A stretch of 64,000 bases of DNA, taken from positions 13,335,001-13,399,000 of the forward strand of contig OX335660.1 of the NCBI GenBank assembly GCA_946894095.1, read 5' to 3'. Position numbers and translations under genes: made by a program. The DNA is from Incurvaria masculella (lineage: Eukaryota; Arthropoda; Insecta; Lepidoptera; Incurvariidae). Under the pieces are notes generated by a model. The model saw nothing but the letters and a program-made list of their open reading frames with translations, searched no databases and had not been told where the DNA came from. Of the stretch, positions 31,791 to 44,213 are shown piece after piece (the first letter of the stretch is position 1; each line of letters opens with the position of its first letter).

Positions 31791-34471
31791 TTGTTCATTC
31801 ATTCAGCCTAAGTGGGTTGACACTTCCGAGATTTTTATAACTCCATAAATATTGCACCTTGAGTCAAAGTTTACTGCTTAATTTGTTAGCAATTGGGTGG
31901 GTCATAACTGCATTGACAGCCCATTTTAGTGACGATCTGAAAACAGCTATGGGGGACAAAGGCAACATAATACTTAGGCTGGAATTCACCATATTTGGTA
32001 ACGTTAATGATATTGTTCAGTGATATCTATCTTTAACGAATTACGAGTATATAAAAGGAAAAATCCTAAAGATGACAGAACGTTAACCATAGATTGTGCT
32101 CTCGAGGCTTAGGGTAGGGTGCGGAGAAACTTTAAAAAAGGCAGCATCAATGAATGTGTTCAGATGAAAAACAGCTAATTACAAGAAAATTCACCCGCGT
32201 ATTCTGCCTTTCGGAAACCTTCAAACCAGGTGCACAAGATGTAGTCGTAACTTAGATAACACATTATTTGAGTACTCCCACTGTTCTGACAGCGTCGCCC
32301 CACGCATGCGCCAGGAGGACACACTTTACGAAAATGTATTATCCTATCGTGCCAGCGAGGTTACACAAGACGATAAAACGCGCCTATCATATACAATATC
32401 GATATGGATTAAATCCAATACGTTAATGCTTCGAAGTAAAAGATTCCCAACAGTGATCGATATAAGACCGAACGCCGGATTTTTCTGTTAATTATAGAAG
32501 AGATTTTATTAATAATAATGGAGAAAAATGAGAAACCACCCGGCTTCGCAACGTAATTGCCGTCTTCGACCCGATCGCTGCTTAAGCAACTAGAAACGCG
32601 CTCGAAAAAAATACTACGGAGGATATTTTCGTAAGAAGCACTGACGGTTTGCGAAAATGAGGTGCGCTGAAATATTCCAATAGAAAAATTGCCAGATATT
32701 CCGGAGGTCGAGAAAGCCACGCGTTGCCGCACTTGCATTGTGACATTAGCTGCGATTTCAAAGTGTCCGGTGGCCCGAGCGCCGCGCGGAAATGTACGTG
32801 TTACCCAAGCGAATTGAATAAAAATAAAGAAGACGACGGCCATCTTTGTCCATCGAAACCGATTTCTGCGCCTGCAACCTCAAAATGTGGAATTGAGACA
32901 TAACAGAAAATTATGAATGAGAAAGCAGAAAGCATAACGCATTTTGAAAAACGATATCGATATGAATAAGACAAAAACAAACACACAAGACACATACAGA
33001 AAGTCCAGAGCTATCAAAACTCAACACCAAAACACGTTTGGTCAATGAACAATAAAAGAAACGCACGTTACTAATACGACGAAAGTTGTTAACCTTTTGG
33101 GCGTTGAATAACGCTTGTATCGATAGTTTGAATGACGAGGACAACAGTAATAATGTTGTGGACAGGAGGAAAATAAAGCGGATAGCCGTACCAGAACATC
33201 CCTGTAGGCCATTTATTGAGGTGTCTTACTATTTAAGCAGACATTGGGACATTTTGTACATTTTAATCGTGGATACATTTTGAAATGATAATAAAAGTTA
33301 TATAAACTTTCTCGTACTAAGCAAGTGGTCGCTTTTGTTTTTCCAGAAACATGTAAGCAAACATTACCTTACTTCATGGTTCCGAATAAATGCAAGCATT
33401 ATTTTCTACTTAGTACGTGGTTGGATTAATTTATTAAGGGAAAATAATAGCGTATATTATAATGCATTAATAAGAAGTTTACATCACTTAAAGGATTTCA
33501 AAAAGCATACATGGGCTTACAATTGCACTTGGAGGTTTAGCTCACCCAGGTTAGAGCCTAATGAAGATAGAAATGCCAATAAAAACTGTTCGTATCCTCG
33601 ATCCAAATACATTTGCTCTAAGAGAAGGAAGCTATACTGCAGCTACAGTTTCGTTCAAAATGCAGTGCGGGCTCATAAAATAAGACTCCATGACCAGTTA
33701 CATCTTTACCCAATTTCATCAAGTTCAAGTTCGCACCGAAAGCAAACCGGAATGACAGCTAGAAGCAAGAAACGATAACAAACATAATGGCATATCAGGT
33801 CATTTTAAAAGCAATTTTTATTTGTTTGTTTACCCAACTGAATTTCGTGGTAGTCAATAAACACGCGCAGAAACCTGATACCACATTGAGACCATGTGTA
33901 TCATAACCTGACAGGTCAACCATCTAATCAAAACATAATGATGTACTTACCTCAATCACTATTAAGGAAGATTTAAGCACAAAAAATATTTTGCAAACAT
34001 CGCCATCGGCCTATATAGATAAAAGAGATCTTAAGAGGATAAGCAACAACGAGACAATAATAAATACCAAACACCACGCTTGAAAACATGCAATCAATCG
34101 ACTGCTCGGTAAGAAGGAGCATCTCTAAGCAGCGCCCTCGAGCGTGTATGCTAATAAAACTCGCCAAATACGTCCAAAACAGCGGTCATCTCCGCATTCC
34201 AGCTGCGCAGACGCCGGCGACGCGACGCCGCGACCAAATTCCGGCGTGGCCGCGAAACGAGAACGGAAAATAAAAACGTTGCGCGGAGATTCGAAAAGAT
34301 AGCACGCTTTGAGGTCCTTAAATTAAACGACGGTAAATATTTTGTTACGTCTCGCGGAGATACCGCGCCAGAATGGACCCTCCTCCGCGAAGACGAGAGC
34401 GAAAAGTCCGATGGCGATGAAAATTGCAATTTGAGACCGGCGCCGCAACAAAACAGTAGACTGACATGAAT
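31791..34471. other. Long unassigned stretch
   Basis: No repeat family from this window recurs here, so it may be unique sequence. Frames at 32306-32491 and 32409-32843 have no recognisable domains. One possible exon is listed at 33335-33778. A CpG-richer patch lies at 34190-34440. Confidence 0.45.
33335..33778 (+). other. 147-codon open frame after an acceptor-like site, unknown
   Basis: A pyrimidine-rich 'gcttttgtttttccag' (33331-33346) is a good splice-acceptor look-alike, followed by a 444-bp open frame without a stop in AT-rich DNA. It ends 'TGMTARSKKR'. A second frame also has a stretch that reads protein-like, starting 'MPIKTVRILDPNTFALREGS' near 33572. I recognise neither. It could be chance. 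Confidence 0.25.
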
Positions 34472-34811
34472 TTGATAAAGCTGCTTACGGCTCTATCGAC
34501 GGGGAGCATGGAATACAATTATTGCAAAAAAATAAAACACATTTGGCTAACGATAGCAACAGGCAAGGCGCCGTGGAATCACTAATAAACGTGAAAACAA
34601 ACAGCATGCGGTTATTTATTGTAACATAGGTATTGTACAAACTGATAAAGCTGCTTACGGCTCTATCGACGGGGAGTATGGAATTAAATTATTGCAAAAA
34701 ATTTTTACATATTTGACTAACGATAGCAACAGGCAAGGTGCCGTGAAATCACTAATAAACGTGAAAACAAGCAGCATGCGGTTATTTATCAAAGTTTTGT
34801 ACAAACTAGGC
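34472..34811. repeat. Tandem duplication, two units of about 170 bp
   Basis: 'gataaagctgcttacggctc' starts at 34474 and again at 34644. Both units continue with 'gatagcaacaggcaaggc' or a variant and 'gcatgcggttatttat'. The units differ at scattered positions. Confidence 0.9.
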
Positions 34812-36119
34812 AATTCTTTTGGTTGATTTATTTATAACCGTTTGTCGTAAATATCAGGTTAAACTACATTGAAGCATTGCAACCAGATATTAAGCAGAAA
34901 CATATGTGGTTGCATTCATCTTAAGCGAGATTCCAACCTGTGACCTTAGAATCCTTAGATGTTTTACCTCTTAGGTGTTGTGACTCAAGAATACGGCATC
35001 CTAATAACATATATTACGTTAGAAGTTACAATGACAACACGAGACCGGTAAAACCGAAACATCCCAATTAGGATACCTTAAAAACATTCGCGTGTTTGCG
35101 ATAAAGACGCTTTTGAAGGACAACGGGATTCATGTCAGTAACATAATAGCTCCAGCCAATGATTAACAACCGGATAATTGTATGTTAAATTGGAGCTTAG
35201 AGCGATATTAAAATCTTCCCACGCATATTACGTTAGTAAATGTTTTCTCTAAACAAAAATTGAGCAGGTGTGTTATTTCATTGCAGATTTTTTTTTCGTG
35301 AATTAATTCTTTTGAAATCTAATGGAGGAGAGAAACATTGTGTTCTGTTTCATAGAAAAACTTTAAAAGGTAAGAGGTTTTGTTAAATGTTAGATTTTCG
35401 TTGACTACCTTAAGTCAAGCTGCGAGTGTTATTGGAAACGTTTTTTTAATAAAGCAACGCGATTTTTAGTTTATTTAGTTTATTTTCATACATAATTTTC
35501 AATATGAGCTCCTCAGAGTTATTTATTTTTTCTAAACAATGGACCAGGCGTCGATGCTAAAAAGGTCAACATAAAACCTTCATCGCTATTAGCCTATTAG
35601 GGAGAAGTAATGGCAAACTAAAGTTGAGATAACAGCGCGCTACGAGTAGGTTAAGTGTTTGGCATTATCATAAACCTGATGCTTGACAATGCAAGAAATA
35701 ATACATCGTAAACGAAAATATATCTCTTTTAAAGATCGCAATATAAGTTGAGGAAACGATTGTATAGCAACTTTAGCTGAGGTTTCCGGCTCTGCTCGGG
35801 TCAATGTCGTTTCGGGTATTCAGCCAAGCGGAGCCCGATAAAATGTGGTCAGAAATCTTCGTATGCGTCCCGCAAAACAGATTCATGGCAATCTGTCGAA
35901 TGGTTTAGGAACGAATACGGGACAAAACTTCTCCATACAAACTTTGCCACCATTTAGATTAGGGATAGAATTAAAAAACTCCTTCTAACACAAAAGTACT
36001 AAAAGATTTACTCTAAATTTCAGAGGTCCAGTATGATTGTATATTCTTTATAATTTCAAGCCAGTAAATATTTATAGAACTGTTAAAGGCATGTGAGCAT
36101 TTTCCATATTTAGGTATGC
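34812..36119. other. Unassigned AT-rich stretch
   Basis: Near 34870, 'gaagcattgcaaccagat' weakly echoes the foldback family at 4082 and 52896. Otherwise only the foldback copy at 35779-35849 is recognised. Confidence 0.45.
35779..35849 (-). repeat. 72-bp foldback element, copy 2
   Basis: The reverse complement of 3723-3794 with the ends 'gaggtttccggctctgctcg' and 'gataaaatgtggt' conserved. Its arms (gctctgctcggg and, inverted, aagcggagccc) can pair. Confidence 0.6.
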
Positions 36120-36350
36120 TCGACACTACTATCCTCGAAGGAACTAGGTGTCATGCCTCAATCCAACCTTTTGAGCTTGCCTACATTGAACTGGAGATTT
36201 CCAAAGGCCTCTTCGACAAACCATTGTGCCGGTACCGACCCAACGGGTTATAGCCCTACCGATTACAGTTTTACATGGGTTCTGCTCCATCGCATCAACC
36301 ATATTCTCGGTATCGAGCCGGTATCTTCCAACCGGCTTTGAGGCTAACAC
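36120..36350 (-). repeat. Degraded SINE body
   Basis: Minus-strand SINE words remain: 'gaaggaactaggtgtcatgc', 'ctacattgaactgg', 'cggtaccgaccc' and 'cagttttacatggg'. Head and tail are not recognisable. Confidence 0.5.
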
Positions 36351-37819
36351 TTTCAATGCTTCTTTCAAATCCAAACACCTATCGCCGACGCGGAAACTTC
36401 ACAACTTCACTGACAGTGAGTTTCGTGTTCGCCCTTGATTTATTTGCATATTGTTTCCTGACATCGCCTTTATTATAACGGCACGTCGCCGAAACGTTGC
36501 AGTCGCCGTGTTGACGTTATAATTTGCATGTAATGCTTACGCGAACGCGCGTTTGGTGTTGACAAAAAGACAATCGTGAACGTTTTCGGGGCCACAATAA
36601 TAACAATCTTAGGCACTGGACTTGAAGTCCTCAAAAACGGGTTGATTGTTGATGAGTAAGGTATTCATCGAAAGCCGCCACGAAAAATCCAGCTCGTCAC
36701 CAACAGTCGTAGCTGTGGTCACATTATATTTTTTTCTCACATCTTGGTCCTCCTGGGACAAACTTAATTAGACGACGAGCTATTTCGAAATCTCCCCTCT
36801 CTGCAACTAAAACACTGTACGGGGTGGCTATGCCGCGAGACCATAAGTGCTAAGACATCCCCCTCACTTCGCGAAACTAGTCTTAGCGAGGCACTATACC
36901 AGCTGCGCTATTGCAAAGCTATCCAGCTTGTTTAAATTACGTTTGAGGACTCCCACATTGCAGGCATGAGGAAAATCTCCCACCGCCAGAGAGTTCCATG
37001 CCTTGGCGTTGGATTCAAACGATCAAGCTATACGTATGGTTACAAAATCGCATAAAAATCGGGTAGTAAGTAGCTCTCAAGTTTTAGGCAACAAGACAAA
37101 AACACCGACGGATTCCCGACGTTGGATTACGTTTAGTGATTAAAGGTGATGATCCACTGTATTGGGACTACCGACTAGATTGGGAGATCATATGATGCTT
37201 CACTTAACTAACAAAAAAAACTAAAACCCAGCAGTTCTCAGGAACCATCTCGTGTCTCCAGCTAATAACCGACGGCACGGCGCGTCCTCCCCGAGTCCGC
37301 ACGCGATTCACACGGGACGCACCTCGGCCGCGCGACCGTGACAATGAGATGATAATCCGACGACCACTTTCCACTTTCCAAGCGGCTTCCCACAGAAATG
37401 AAAAGCCACGACCCAACCTCTCATTACGACTGTGGAAACGTTGCAATAAAATCCGCGCCGTTATTAGAGCGATAGAAAACGGAACGGAGGTGCAATGCAT
37501 TATTGTTATTAACATTGTTCCCCTCGGTGAGGTGACTTTCGCTTCACGGCTGCAAAATATATGGCCCCCCCGATGCCGGCTAGAAGTAAAAGTCGTGACG
37601 ATGATGGTGACGGGTTTGAGAGAACGATCGCTTTCTTCCCAGTCACTTCCCAGTGGTTTGGTGAGATAACGTTAGCAAGTAGAAGGAGCAATCATTGTAT
37701 GACAAAGAAATTGCACATCCACAAAAGCCCACTGTCAAAATATACTTCGAGAGCACGATATTGTTTTTTAATCTATGATTTTCTGCCAAATTGATGCTTA
37801 TAATTTGGTAAAAAAAAAT
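36351..37819. other. Unassigned, with a GC-richer block
   Basis: 37260-37420 is CpG-richer ('acggcgcgtcctccccgagt'). Overlapping frames on both strands there have no recognised product. Confidence 0.45.
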
Positions 37820-38230
37820 TTTTTTATGCGACCTGACATGGTATATATATGGTATAATACCACACAACTACCATTATGATATTAGCCCAATACACCACAT
37901 TCCCGAAGGAATTTGGTGCCATGCCAGGACCTTCCCTTTATGAGCACGGCTACATTGAACTTGATGGAAAACACGGACAATTTTTCATTGCCGCTTCGAC
38001 CATCTTTTCATCCAATGCGATGGTACCAACCCGGGCGGGCTTAAACCCTACCACCTATTAAGGGAAGGGGACCTACAGTTTTACATGGATTCCGAACCAT
38101 GGAGCAACTCGCATTCGTGACGAAATGCACTTATCGAACTCGGAAAGAGACAGACAGTGGTGCATGTCGGTATTGAACCCAGGCCTCTAGTACGCTAGGC
38201 CAGTCCCCGCGCCATTAGGCTACGAGCCGC
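37820..38230 (-). mobile_element. SINE-1, full length
   Basis: Minus strand: head 'gcggctcgtagcctaatggc' at 38230 down, B-box-like 'gggttcaatacc', body, and tail 'ccatgtcaggtcgcataaaa'. It is very close to the copy at 2925-3346 and to the body of 24567-25118, so these insertions look comparatively recent. Confidence 0.88.
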
Positions 38231-39248
38231 TGAGCCGCATACCAATGAAGTTTCTTTCAGGGTTCATCGCTGAGTTAATCGAATCCGCGGATCAACCCGA
38301 TTGAGTCACGACAGTGTAGTTTGACCAACAGAAGTTTAAATAAATGGAAACGGAAATTACCGAATATTATCTGCGACTTACTAGGATGGCAGTAATCATC
38401 GCAGCTCAAAGAAATCCCTGGTTGCAGAACACAAACGATGATAAACAACCATGTCGCGTGACATTTGTAGCCTGGTGAGTTTTCCGGCCAGAAACTATGG
38501 ATAAACGGCATAAAAAAATACTAATGAAACTAAACCTGGCAACACTAAATTTGACAGCTGTGAGAATGACATTCATAGTTGCATCACATTTACAGAAATT
38601 TACAAAATGGACCTTCTGACTGGTGAAAATAATACCAACATGCTACACATGTTGAAGCTCAAAACAGTTTAATTTGATATACATATAACAGAAGTCACTG
38701 TCGTGATTTCGGCACCGAGAGAAAAAATATATTAACTTCTTTGTCTTGGAAAACATGAGGATTACGCTGCCGAAATGTATGCAGTGGCATATGGCCGTTG
38801 CAACAGCCGTATATTTAAACGGAAATTAAAAAATTACGCTAGGGAAGTGAAAGTAGGTACTTTAAAAAGCGGTCTAAGGTTGTTAATAAACTATGCAAGC
38901 CTTGGACAATCTACAGTCGATTGCAGCGCCGCTAACTAAATTATCCAGACTCTGGCCGGGCAATACCTGGCTTTGAATAGTACTCGTATTTAATTGTGCT
39001 TCGAAAAGGATTTTAGATCGAACACCTTCAACCAGTTTCTCCAGAAAATTTTGAACCATGAAAACATTTCACATGAGCACTCGTATCTTTTTTTATTAAA
39101 AATACAAAGCACAATTTACTGCGCATGAATGTCCATATTTAAACACTCCAGCAGCGAAACCCTCCCACGGGCGAGTAACACCAGTAGGCCTTCTCGGAAC
39201 GCCATAAATCAGATATAAAAGAAATAAAAAATGAAAAAAATATATATT
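38231..39248. other. No feature recognised
   Basis: AT-rich sequence without a recognisable gene, TIR or tandem repeat. Confidence 0.5.
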
Positions 39249-39541
39249 AAAAACCGGCCAAGTGCGAGTCGGAATCGCACACGAAGGGTTCCGTACCATC
39301 AACACCAAAAAATCACGTTTTTTGTATGGGGATCCCCTTTAATTTTTATTATTATTTTATTTTACCTATTTGTTGTTATAGCGGCAAAATAAATACACAG
39401 TCTGTGAAAATTTCAGCTGCCTACCTATTACGGTTTATGAGATACAGCCCTGTGACAGACGGACAGACGGACGGACGGACGGACAGCGGAGGCTTAGTAA
39501 TAGGGTTCCGTTTTCACCCTTTGTGTACGGAACCCTAAAAA
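39249..39541 (+). repeat. Element H, full length
   Basis: 'taaaaaccggccaagtgcga' to 'tacggaaccctaaaaa', with about five ACGG-type units. One arm base of the first hairpin is changed (gcgagtcggaatcgc). Internal order is the same as 27987-28297. Confidence 0.9.
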
Positions 39542-40427
39542 CCACTCCGAGCGTTTTGAAAGCATTTACCAGGATCTGGGCATATATCCCCGCTCGTTAG
39601 CTCTTGATACATGTATTGTTTCGAACCGGAATTCACAGTTTCAAGGCCGCTGACCTCTACGTGGTATAGTATAGTTAACATGAAGCGGTTATTCTGTAGC
39701 CTAACGGCCCTAATCATAGGAGCTGGGCAACTTTCAAAATTATGTTATTTACATTTAGATACACTTGAAAGATTTCCTATCTGAAAATACCTCAATGTCT
39801 TGCATATTTGATATCGGAAAATACCTCATATGTTTCGCATATTTCATATCTGTACAGTATGTTTGCAAATTCATTGGTATTTAATTTAGCAAGGTAATAT
39901 CCACTCATTATCATCAATTATCCACCATCAGCAGATATTTATATTTCATATTTTGAAATTGTCAATTGATTATTATAATACCCATGGAGAAAGATAAAAC
40001 AGCCAAAGAATATGCAATTTTGAAGACTGTGCAACTGAACTATAATAAATAAAACCGAAAGGTCGTAATCGGCAGAACGTACACCCGGTTCAAGTTCGAC
40101 GGTACCACCAATCTTGCACATAGGGTTCTGCGATTCTGATATAATGTTCTTGAATGTAGACCAACAACAATGTTTTTCTTTGTAAGGGTAAGAGTTCTTA
40201 CGTCGGGCACATAGTGAGTTGTGGTGAAAGCCCCTGGTACACAATACGGATGTATACATACACGCCCACGTAATCCGAATTACTAGATATCCATCAAAGT
40301 GAGATATCGCTTTAATCTCACCAGGGCGGCTGCGGTCGCTTCCAATCCCAAAGCGTGGTCAACAAAACGTTAGTTTAGACAGTGACACATTGTCGAATTT
40401 GGAATATTTTATTGTATTGAACTTAAG
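39542..40427. other. No feature recognised
   Basis: AT-rich. The 106-codon minus-strand frame at 39939-40259 has no recognisable domain. A near-duplicated phrase ('gaaaatacctca') occurs at 39783 and 39818. Confidence 0.45.
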
Positions 40428-41012
40428 AGGATGATAAGGTGATCGAGATCAAGATCGACCATACAATGGCTCATGCCACTTTCTTCAGTCAAATTAATAA
40501 ATATTTTTGTGAAATTTTGCAAATTTAATAAACCAACTGAGAGCTGCGCCTGTACGTTTTAATGTTTAACATTTTGATACAAATCTTTAGAGGCACATAT
40601 AAAAAAACCGGTCAAGTGCGAGTCAGACTCGCACACGAAGGGTTCCGTACCATCGTGCAAGATTTAAAAAAAAAATGTTTTTATCGGGGCCCCGTTTAAT
40701 TTTGATTATTATTGAATTTGATCTATTTGTTATTATAGCGGCAAAGTAAATACACTCTCTTTCCAAATTTCAGCTGCCTACCTATTACGGTTCATGAGAT
40801 ACAGCCCTGTGACAGACAGACGGACGGACGCTAGTAGGCGGAGGCTAGTAGAGTTCCGTTGGCACCCTTTCGGTACGGAATTCTAAAAAATCAAAACTTA
40901 AAGACATAGATTTCTGTGGATTTATTTAATGTGCGGAATAAATTTCCTTAATTTGACTGCGGAAACAGGCACGAGCCATTGTATGGAACTCGATCACCTC
41001 ATTGTCCTCTTG
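40428..41012. repeat. MITE T4 with both arms, interrupted by element H
   Basis: The left arm (40428 to about 40565) starts TTAAGAGGATGATAAGGTG. The right arm (about 40893 to 41012) ends 'cctcattgtcctcttga', its inverted counterpart with one change in TTAA. Arms of 120-140 bp flank a centre holding element H (40601-40890). Without H the element would be about 295 bp and almost all inverted repeat. This copy defines the T4 family; half copies lie at 10910, 12715 and 16032. Confidence 0.8.
40601..40890 (+). repeat. Element H inside MITE T4
   Basis: 'aaaaaaaccggtcaagtgcg' to 'gtacggaattctaaaaaa'. The first hairpin is slightly changed (gcgagtcagactcgc). The minisatellite is short. It lies between the two arms of T4 and is therefore younger than that insertion. 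Confidence 0.85.
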
Positions 41013-42666
41013 AGCACAGGAGTCACCGGTCACATGGTCGAAACTAATCTTGTTCGCTATCAGCGGATTGAAGGAAATGTGTGTATTTTTTCTGCGAAGT
41101 ACAGTCCAAGTGAACCCCTCGTGTCAGCTCGCGTGGAGCCGATGTGTTTTTTTCTTGAAGTCTATAGAAGCTCACGTGGTGTTTCTACTAAGTTCTACAC
41201 AGTTGTTCTACACAATGCTTGTGCATTTTCTCCTAAGTTAAATCAAAAGTGAAAGCCATGAGTTTTTTACCACGCATATCTAGTTATGTGAAAAGTGAAT
41301 TCCATGTATCGGAAAATCTAATCCAGGTCGAAATCGGAAACCCCTACTCAATTGAGCCAACAAACGCGTATGTTTTGGAGCACCGACAATATTAAATGCA
41401 TGGTGGTGAATCACCTCCATGATTAAATGGTACAAATCTTATGTTTACGATACACTAAATTGGTTCGGAAACATCGTACCTTTTACGGAATGTTGAACAA
41501 AGGAAAGAGTAAGGATTCTTTAGTACCTTTCTGCTTATATAAAAGGATAAAAAGTCAATTTATCACGAGGGCCATTTCCGCGCTTACGGTTATGGTTTTA
41601 CTGATATTTTTGGAGAATGAAACTTATAGTATGCTGCCTCGTTTCCCAGGTTCAAGGACTTGATAAGTCTAAAAAGATATGTTTACGGAAACAAAAAACG
41701 AATGGCGGAAACAAAACGATTATGGGATAGAAGTGTATTATTTTTTTCCCGTTACAAAATAATATCCAGACAGATTGAAAACAAATACAATAAAACACAT
41801 GCGACAAAAGGATGTTTTAACTTGTTTTTTGTGATTTTATTAATTGATGACATTTTGATTTGGAATTATTATTTATTATTTGAATGCTAATAAGTATTTT
41901 TTTTTTAATTGTAATATTCGAATTTAAACTAATGTTTTTATTGTGTGTTCTTCTTTTGTTTGTGTTCTTTTTAGTTTAAGGTGTTTAAAATTATTTTTAC
42001 AACATTATTAGGTTTCCAAAAACTGTCGACGAAACGGTCAAAGTAAAAATAATAATCAAAGAAATGAACGAACATATTTATACAACTTTGTGAATAAATC
42101 GCAATAAATGTGAGGATTAAGATAATTTGGAACTCGTTCACTCGTTATGAAAAATATACCTGAACAAGATTAACTGCTAATTTAAATTTTACAAAGACTG
42201 GAGCAAATGGTGCAACTGCATCTATTCGTGAAAAACAAAAGAAAGACAACGGTTGTACCACAATTTTATGCACCTCCATAACTCTTGTCGGCCGTATTTC
42301 AACCGATCTCAGAACAAATACGAAAATACGCCTGCATGGCGCCCCGAGAAATTTCAGAAGTCCGAGATAAGTGATCGCAAATATGTTGACCGTAGTCTGA
42401 CAACACTATTTCTACGGAGCCCTACACACGTAAACCTAAAAATATTTAGAGTTTCCTCTATATTCTAGTCTAAAGTCATATGTCGGTAACCTCACAAAAT
42501 CCAAAATATTTTTTTGTTTCGTCCTGACCCGAAACATGGTTTAACCGCAGTTTTATTCTGACGTAAGGGCAGAAACTCTCTAACTTCCACCCATTTACAC
42601 TTACACACACACCCTCTCTCATTCATAAACACCCTCTCTCACTCAGTTTCAGTTTCTTTATTTCCC
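41013..42666. other. Long unassigned AT-rich stretch
   Basis: Three short plus-strand frames (40929-41252, 41427-41663, 41660-41890) have no recognisable domain. No repeat from elsewhere in the window recurs here. Short (CTCTCTCACTCA)-like phrases occur at 42613-42645. Confidence 0.45.
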
Positions 42667-42873
42667 CCTCTAGATGTATATCGGATTATAGGCTCGATTA
42701 CTTCTGGCGGTAGATATAAGCAGTTGGTTCACGCCAGTAAGTATGTAGCAAGTACATACATTTCCTCCATTAGATGTATATCGGATTCGTCCTTTTTTGC
42801 TGTCGGCTCAATTACTTCTGGCGATAGATATAAGCACTTGGTTCACGCCAGTAAGTAGCGAGTACATACATGA
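42667..42873. repeat. Tandem duplication, two units of about 100-107 bp
   Basis: 'tagatgtatatcggatt' opens each unit (about 42671 and 42771). Both contain 'attacttctggcg', 'tagatataagca', 'ttggttcacgccagtaagta' and 'gtacatacat'. Unit 2 has an extra 'cgtccttttttgctgt'. Confidence 0.88.
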
Positions 42874-43039
42874 GCCATGCCTTAAACATTTCTCGAAAAT
42901 TTTATAATCGGCTAGCACAACCATGAAAGTGGGCAAGTTTTCTAGCCGGTTTTAAATTCGCCGGATAGTAGTTAGTAAACCAACCTAGTGTCATCAACTC
43001 TCTTAATATCACTGCAGCTGCAATTTTTTTTATGTTAAG

Positions 43040-43381
43040 CGCGGAATATGGCGTACGCCAGGACCTCACAAAAAAGGCGCCCGACGACGCCCATGGGGTT
43101 CCGGACTTTCACAGGGGCTGCGAAACCATGCCGGCCGGCCAGGTGCTTCTTCACACCGTGCTGTACTCTGTTGGAAACACTTCGGTAGGTAGTCGATTCC
43201 ATAGTTTACCGACCCTATGGATAACATATCGAGAGGATCGGTGGGTTCCTATTTTGGGAATGTCGACAGTGAATGGGTGCATTCCCTGCCTGTTTCGCTT
43301 TGTGCGGTGCGCGTTTATAAGCGAACCTAAATACTGACGTGTTCCACCCTTCCCTCGGCAACAATTTCGCACGCCTTCCAC
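43040..43381 (-). pseudogene. LINE ORF2 C-terminus
   Basis: Minus-strand frame 43381-43151 reads 'RQGMHPFTVDIPKIGTHRSS' and 'VGKLWNRLPTEVFPTEYSTV', a typical end of ORF2 in Jockey/CR1-like LINEs. After a frameshift near 43150 the text continues as 'KKHLAGRHGF'. It is truncated at its 5' side and is a dead fragment. Neighbouring repeat R (43627) may be another part of LINE origin. Confidence 0.8.
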
Positions 43382-43626
43382 ACAAACATCACCCGGGATG
43401 TGTTAATAGCTTCGAATTTATGCAAACGGAGGGTATAATGGTCGAGTGCGGCCGAGGACGAGAGAGATTTCGCCACCGCCTCAGGAGCGCCCGGCGTTAA
43501 CTTCCCAAAGTTAGCGCCTCCATTTCCCAACGAGAGCAACGCTAATGAAATACCAGCTGCTGTACCCGGCATTGCTCGGTTGTGGTAATTCATATTTTTG
43601 GCGTGTGTAGTCTTACTACTTTTATT

Positions 43627-43976
43627 GTTTATTGTTTATTCATCATCCATAGACAGTACACTGCACTCGGATTTGTCATATTTTATCATTAGCCAGTTCG
43701 GGGCAATCACAGCGAAGAAGAACTGGCAAGAAACTCCGCTGGTTTTTTTTTAACGTCCACATAGTCTAAGTTTACAAAAGTATTTAGAATCACAGATAAA
43801 CACGCTCAATTAATATGAATTGACGAGGATCAACCATTCATGTCATATGCAACAGTTCATGACAAATATCAGTTTATTTGTAAAGGCCATGCCCGCCATC
43901 TAACATGTTGCCAATTGGAGCAAGCCAGTCCCCACAAACAGCAGCCGTTCACGAGCATCACGCCGGGCACAGCCAT
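43627..43976. repeat. Dispersed repeat R, copy 2
   Basis: Matches 6086-6445 in the same orientation: 'cagtacactgcactcggatt', 'gaagaactggcaagaaactc' and 'ttgccaattggagcaagcca'. No ORF is conserved between the two copies. Confidence 0.7.
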
Positions 43977-44213
43977 CGCCTCTATCAACCATATTTTACT
44001 GTTTGGTTTACATTGGAAACGGCTGTGTGGAACGGCGTCCCTTGTATTTCCACACACTGACGATGAGACAACAGCAGTAGCTATCTAATCAAGTCTGTGC
44101 TTGCCCCCCCGGTAGTGAGTCTGGGTCCTGTTTTTTGGTCTCTTGGAGCCCTACCGCGTGTTGACCTTCTTGCAGCGGCAACGCCGGCCGTGTGGATGTA
44201 TGTGAGCGTCAGC
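43977..44213. other. GC-richer leader of the 101-bp array
   Basis: No gene recognised. 44100-44213 ('cttgcagcggcaacgccggc') directly precedes the tandem array and may belong to the same parent element. Confidence 0.4.

Noticed and set aside
36120..36479. Overlapping plus-strand ORFs as a small gene
   Set aside because: They lie over a degraded SINE body and share no recognisable protein.
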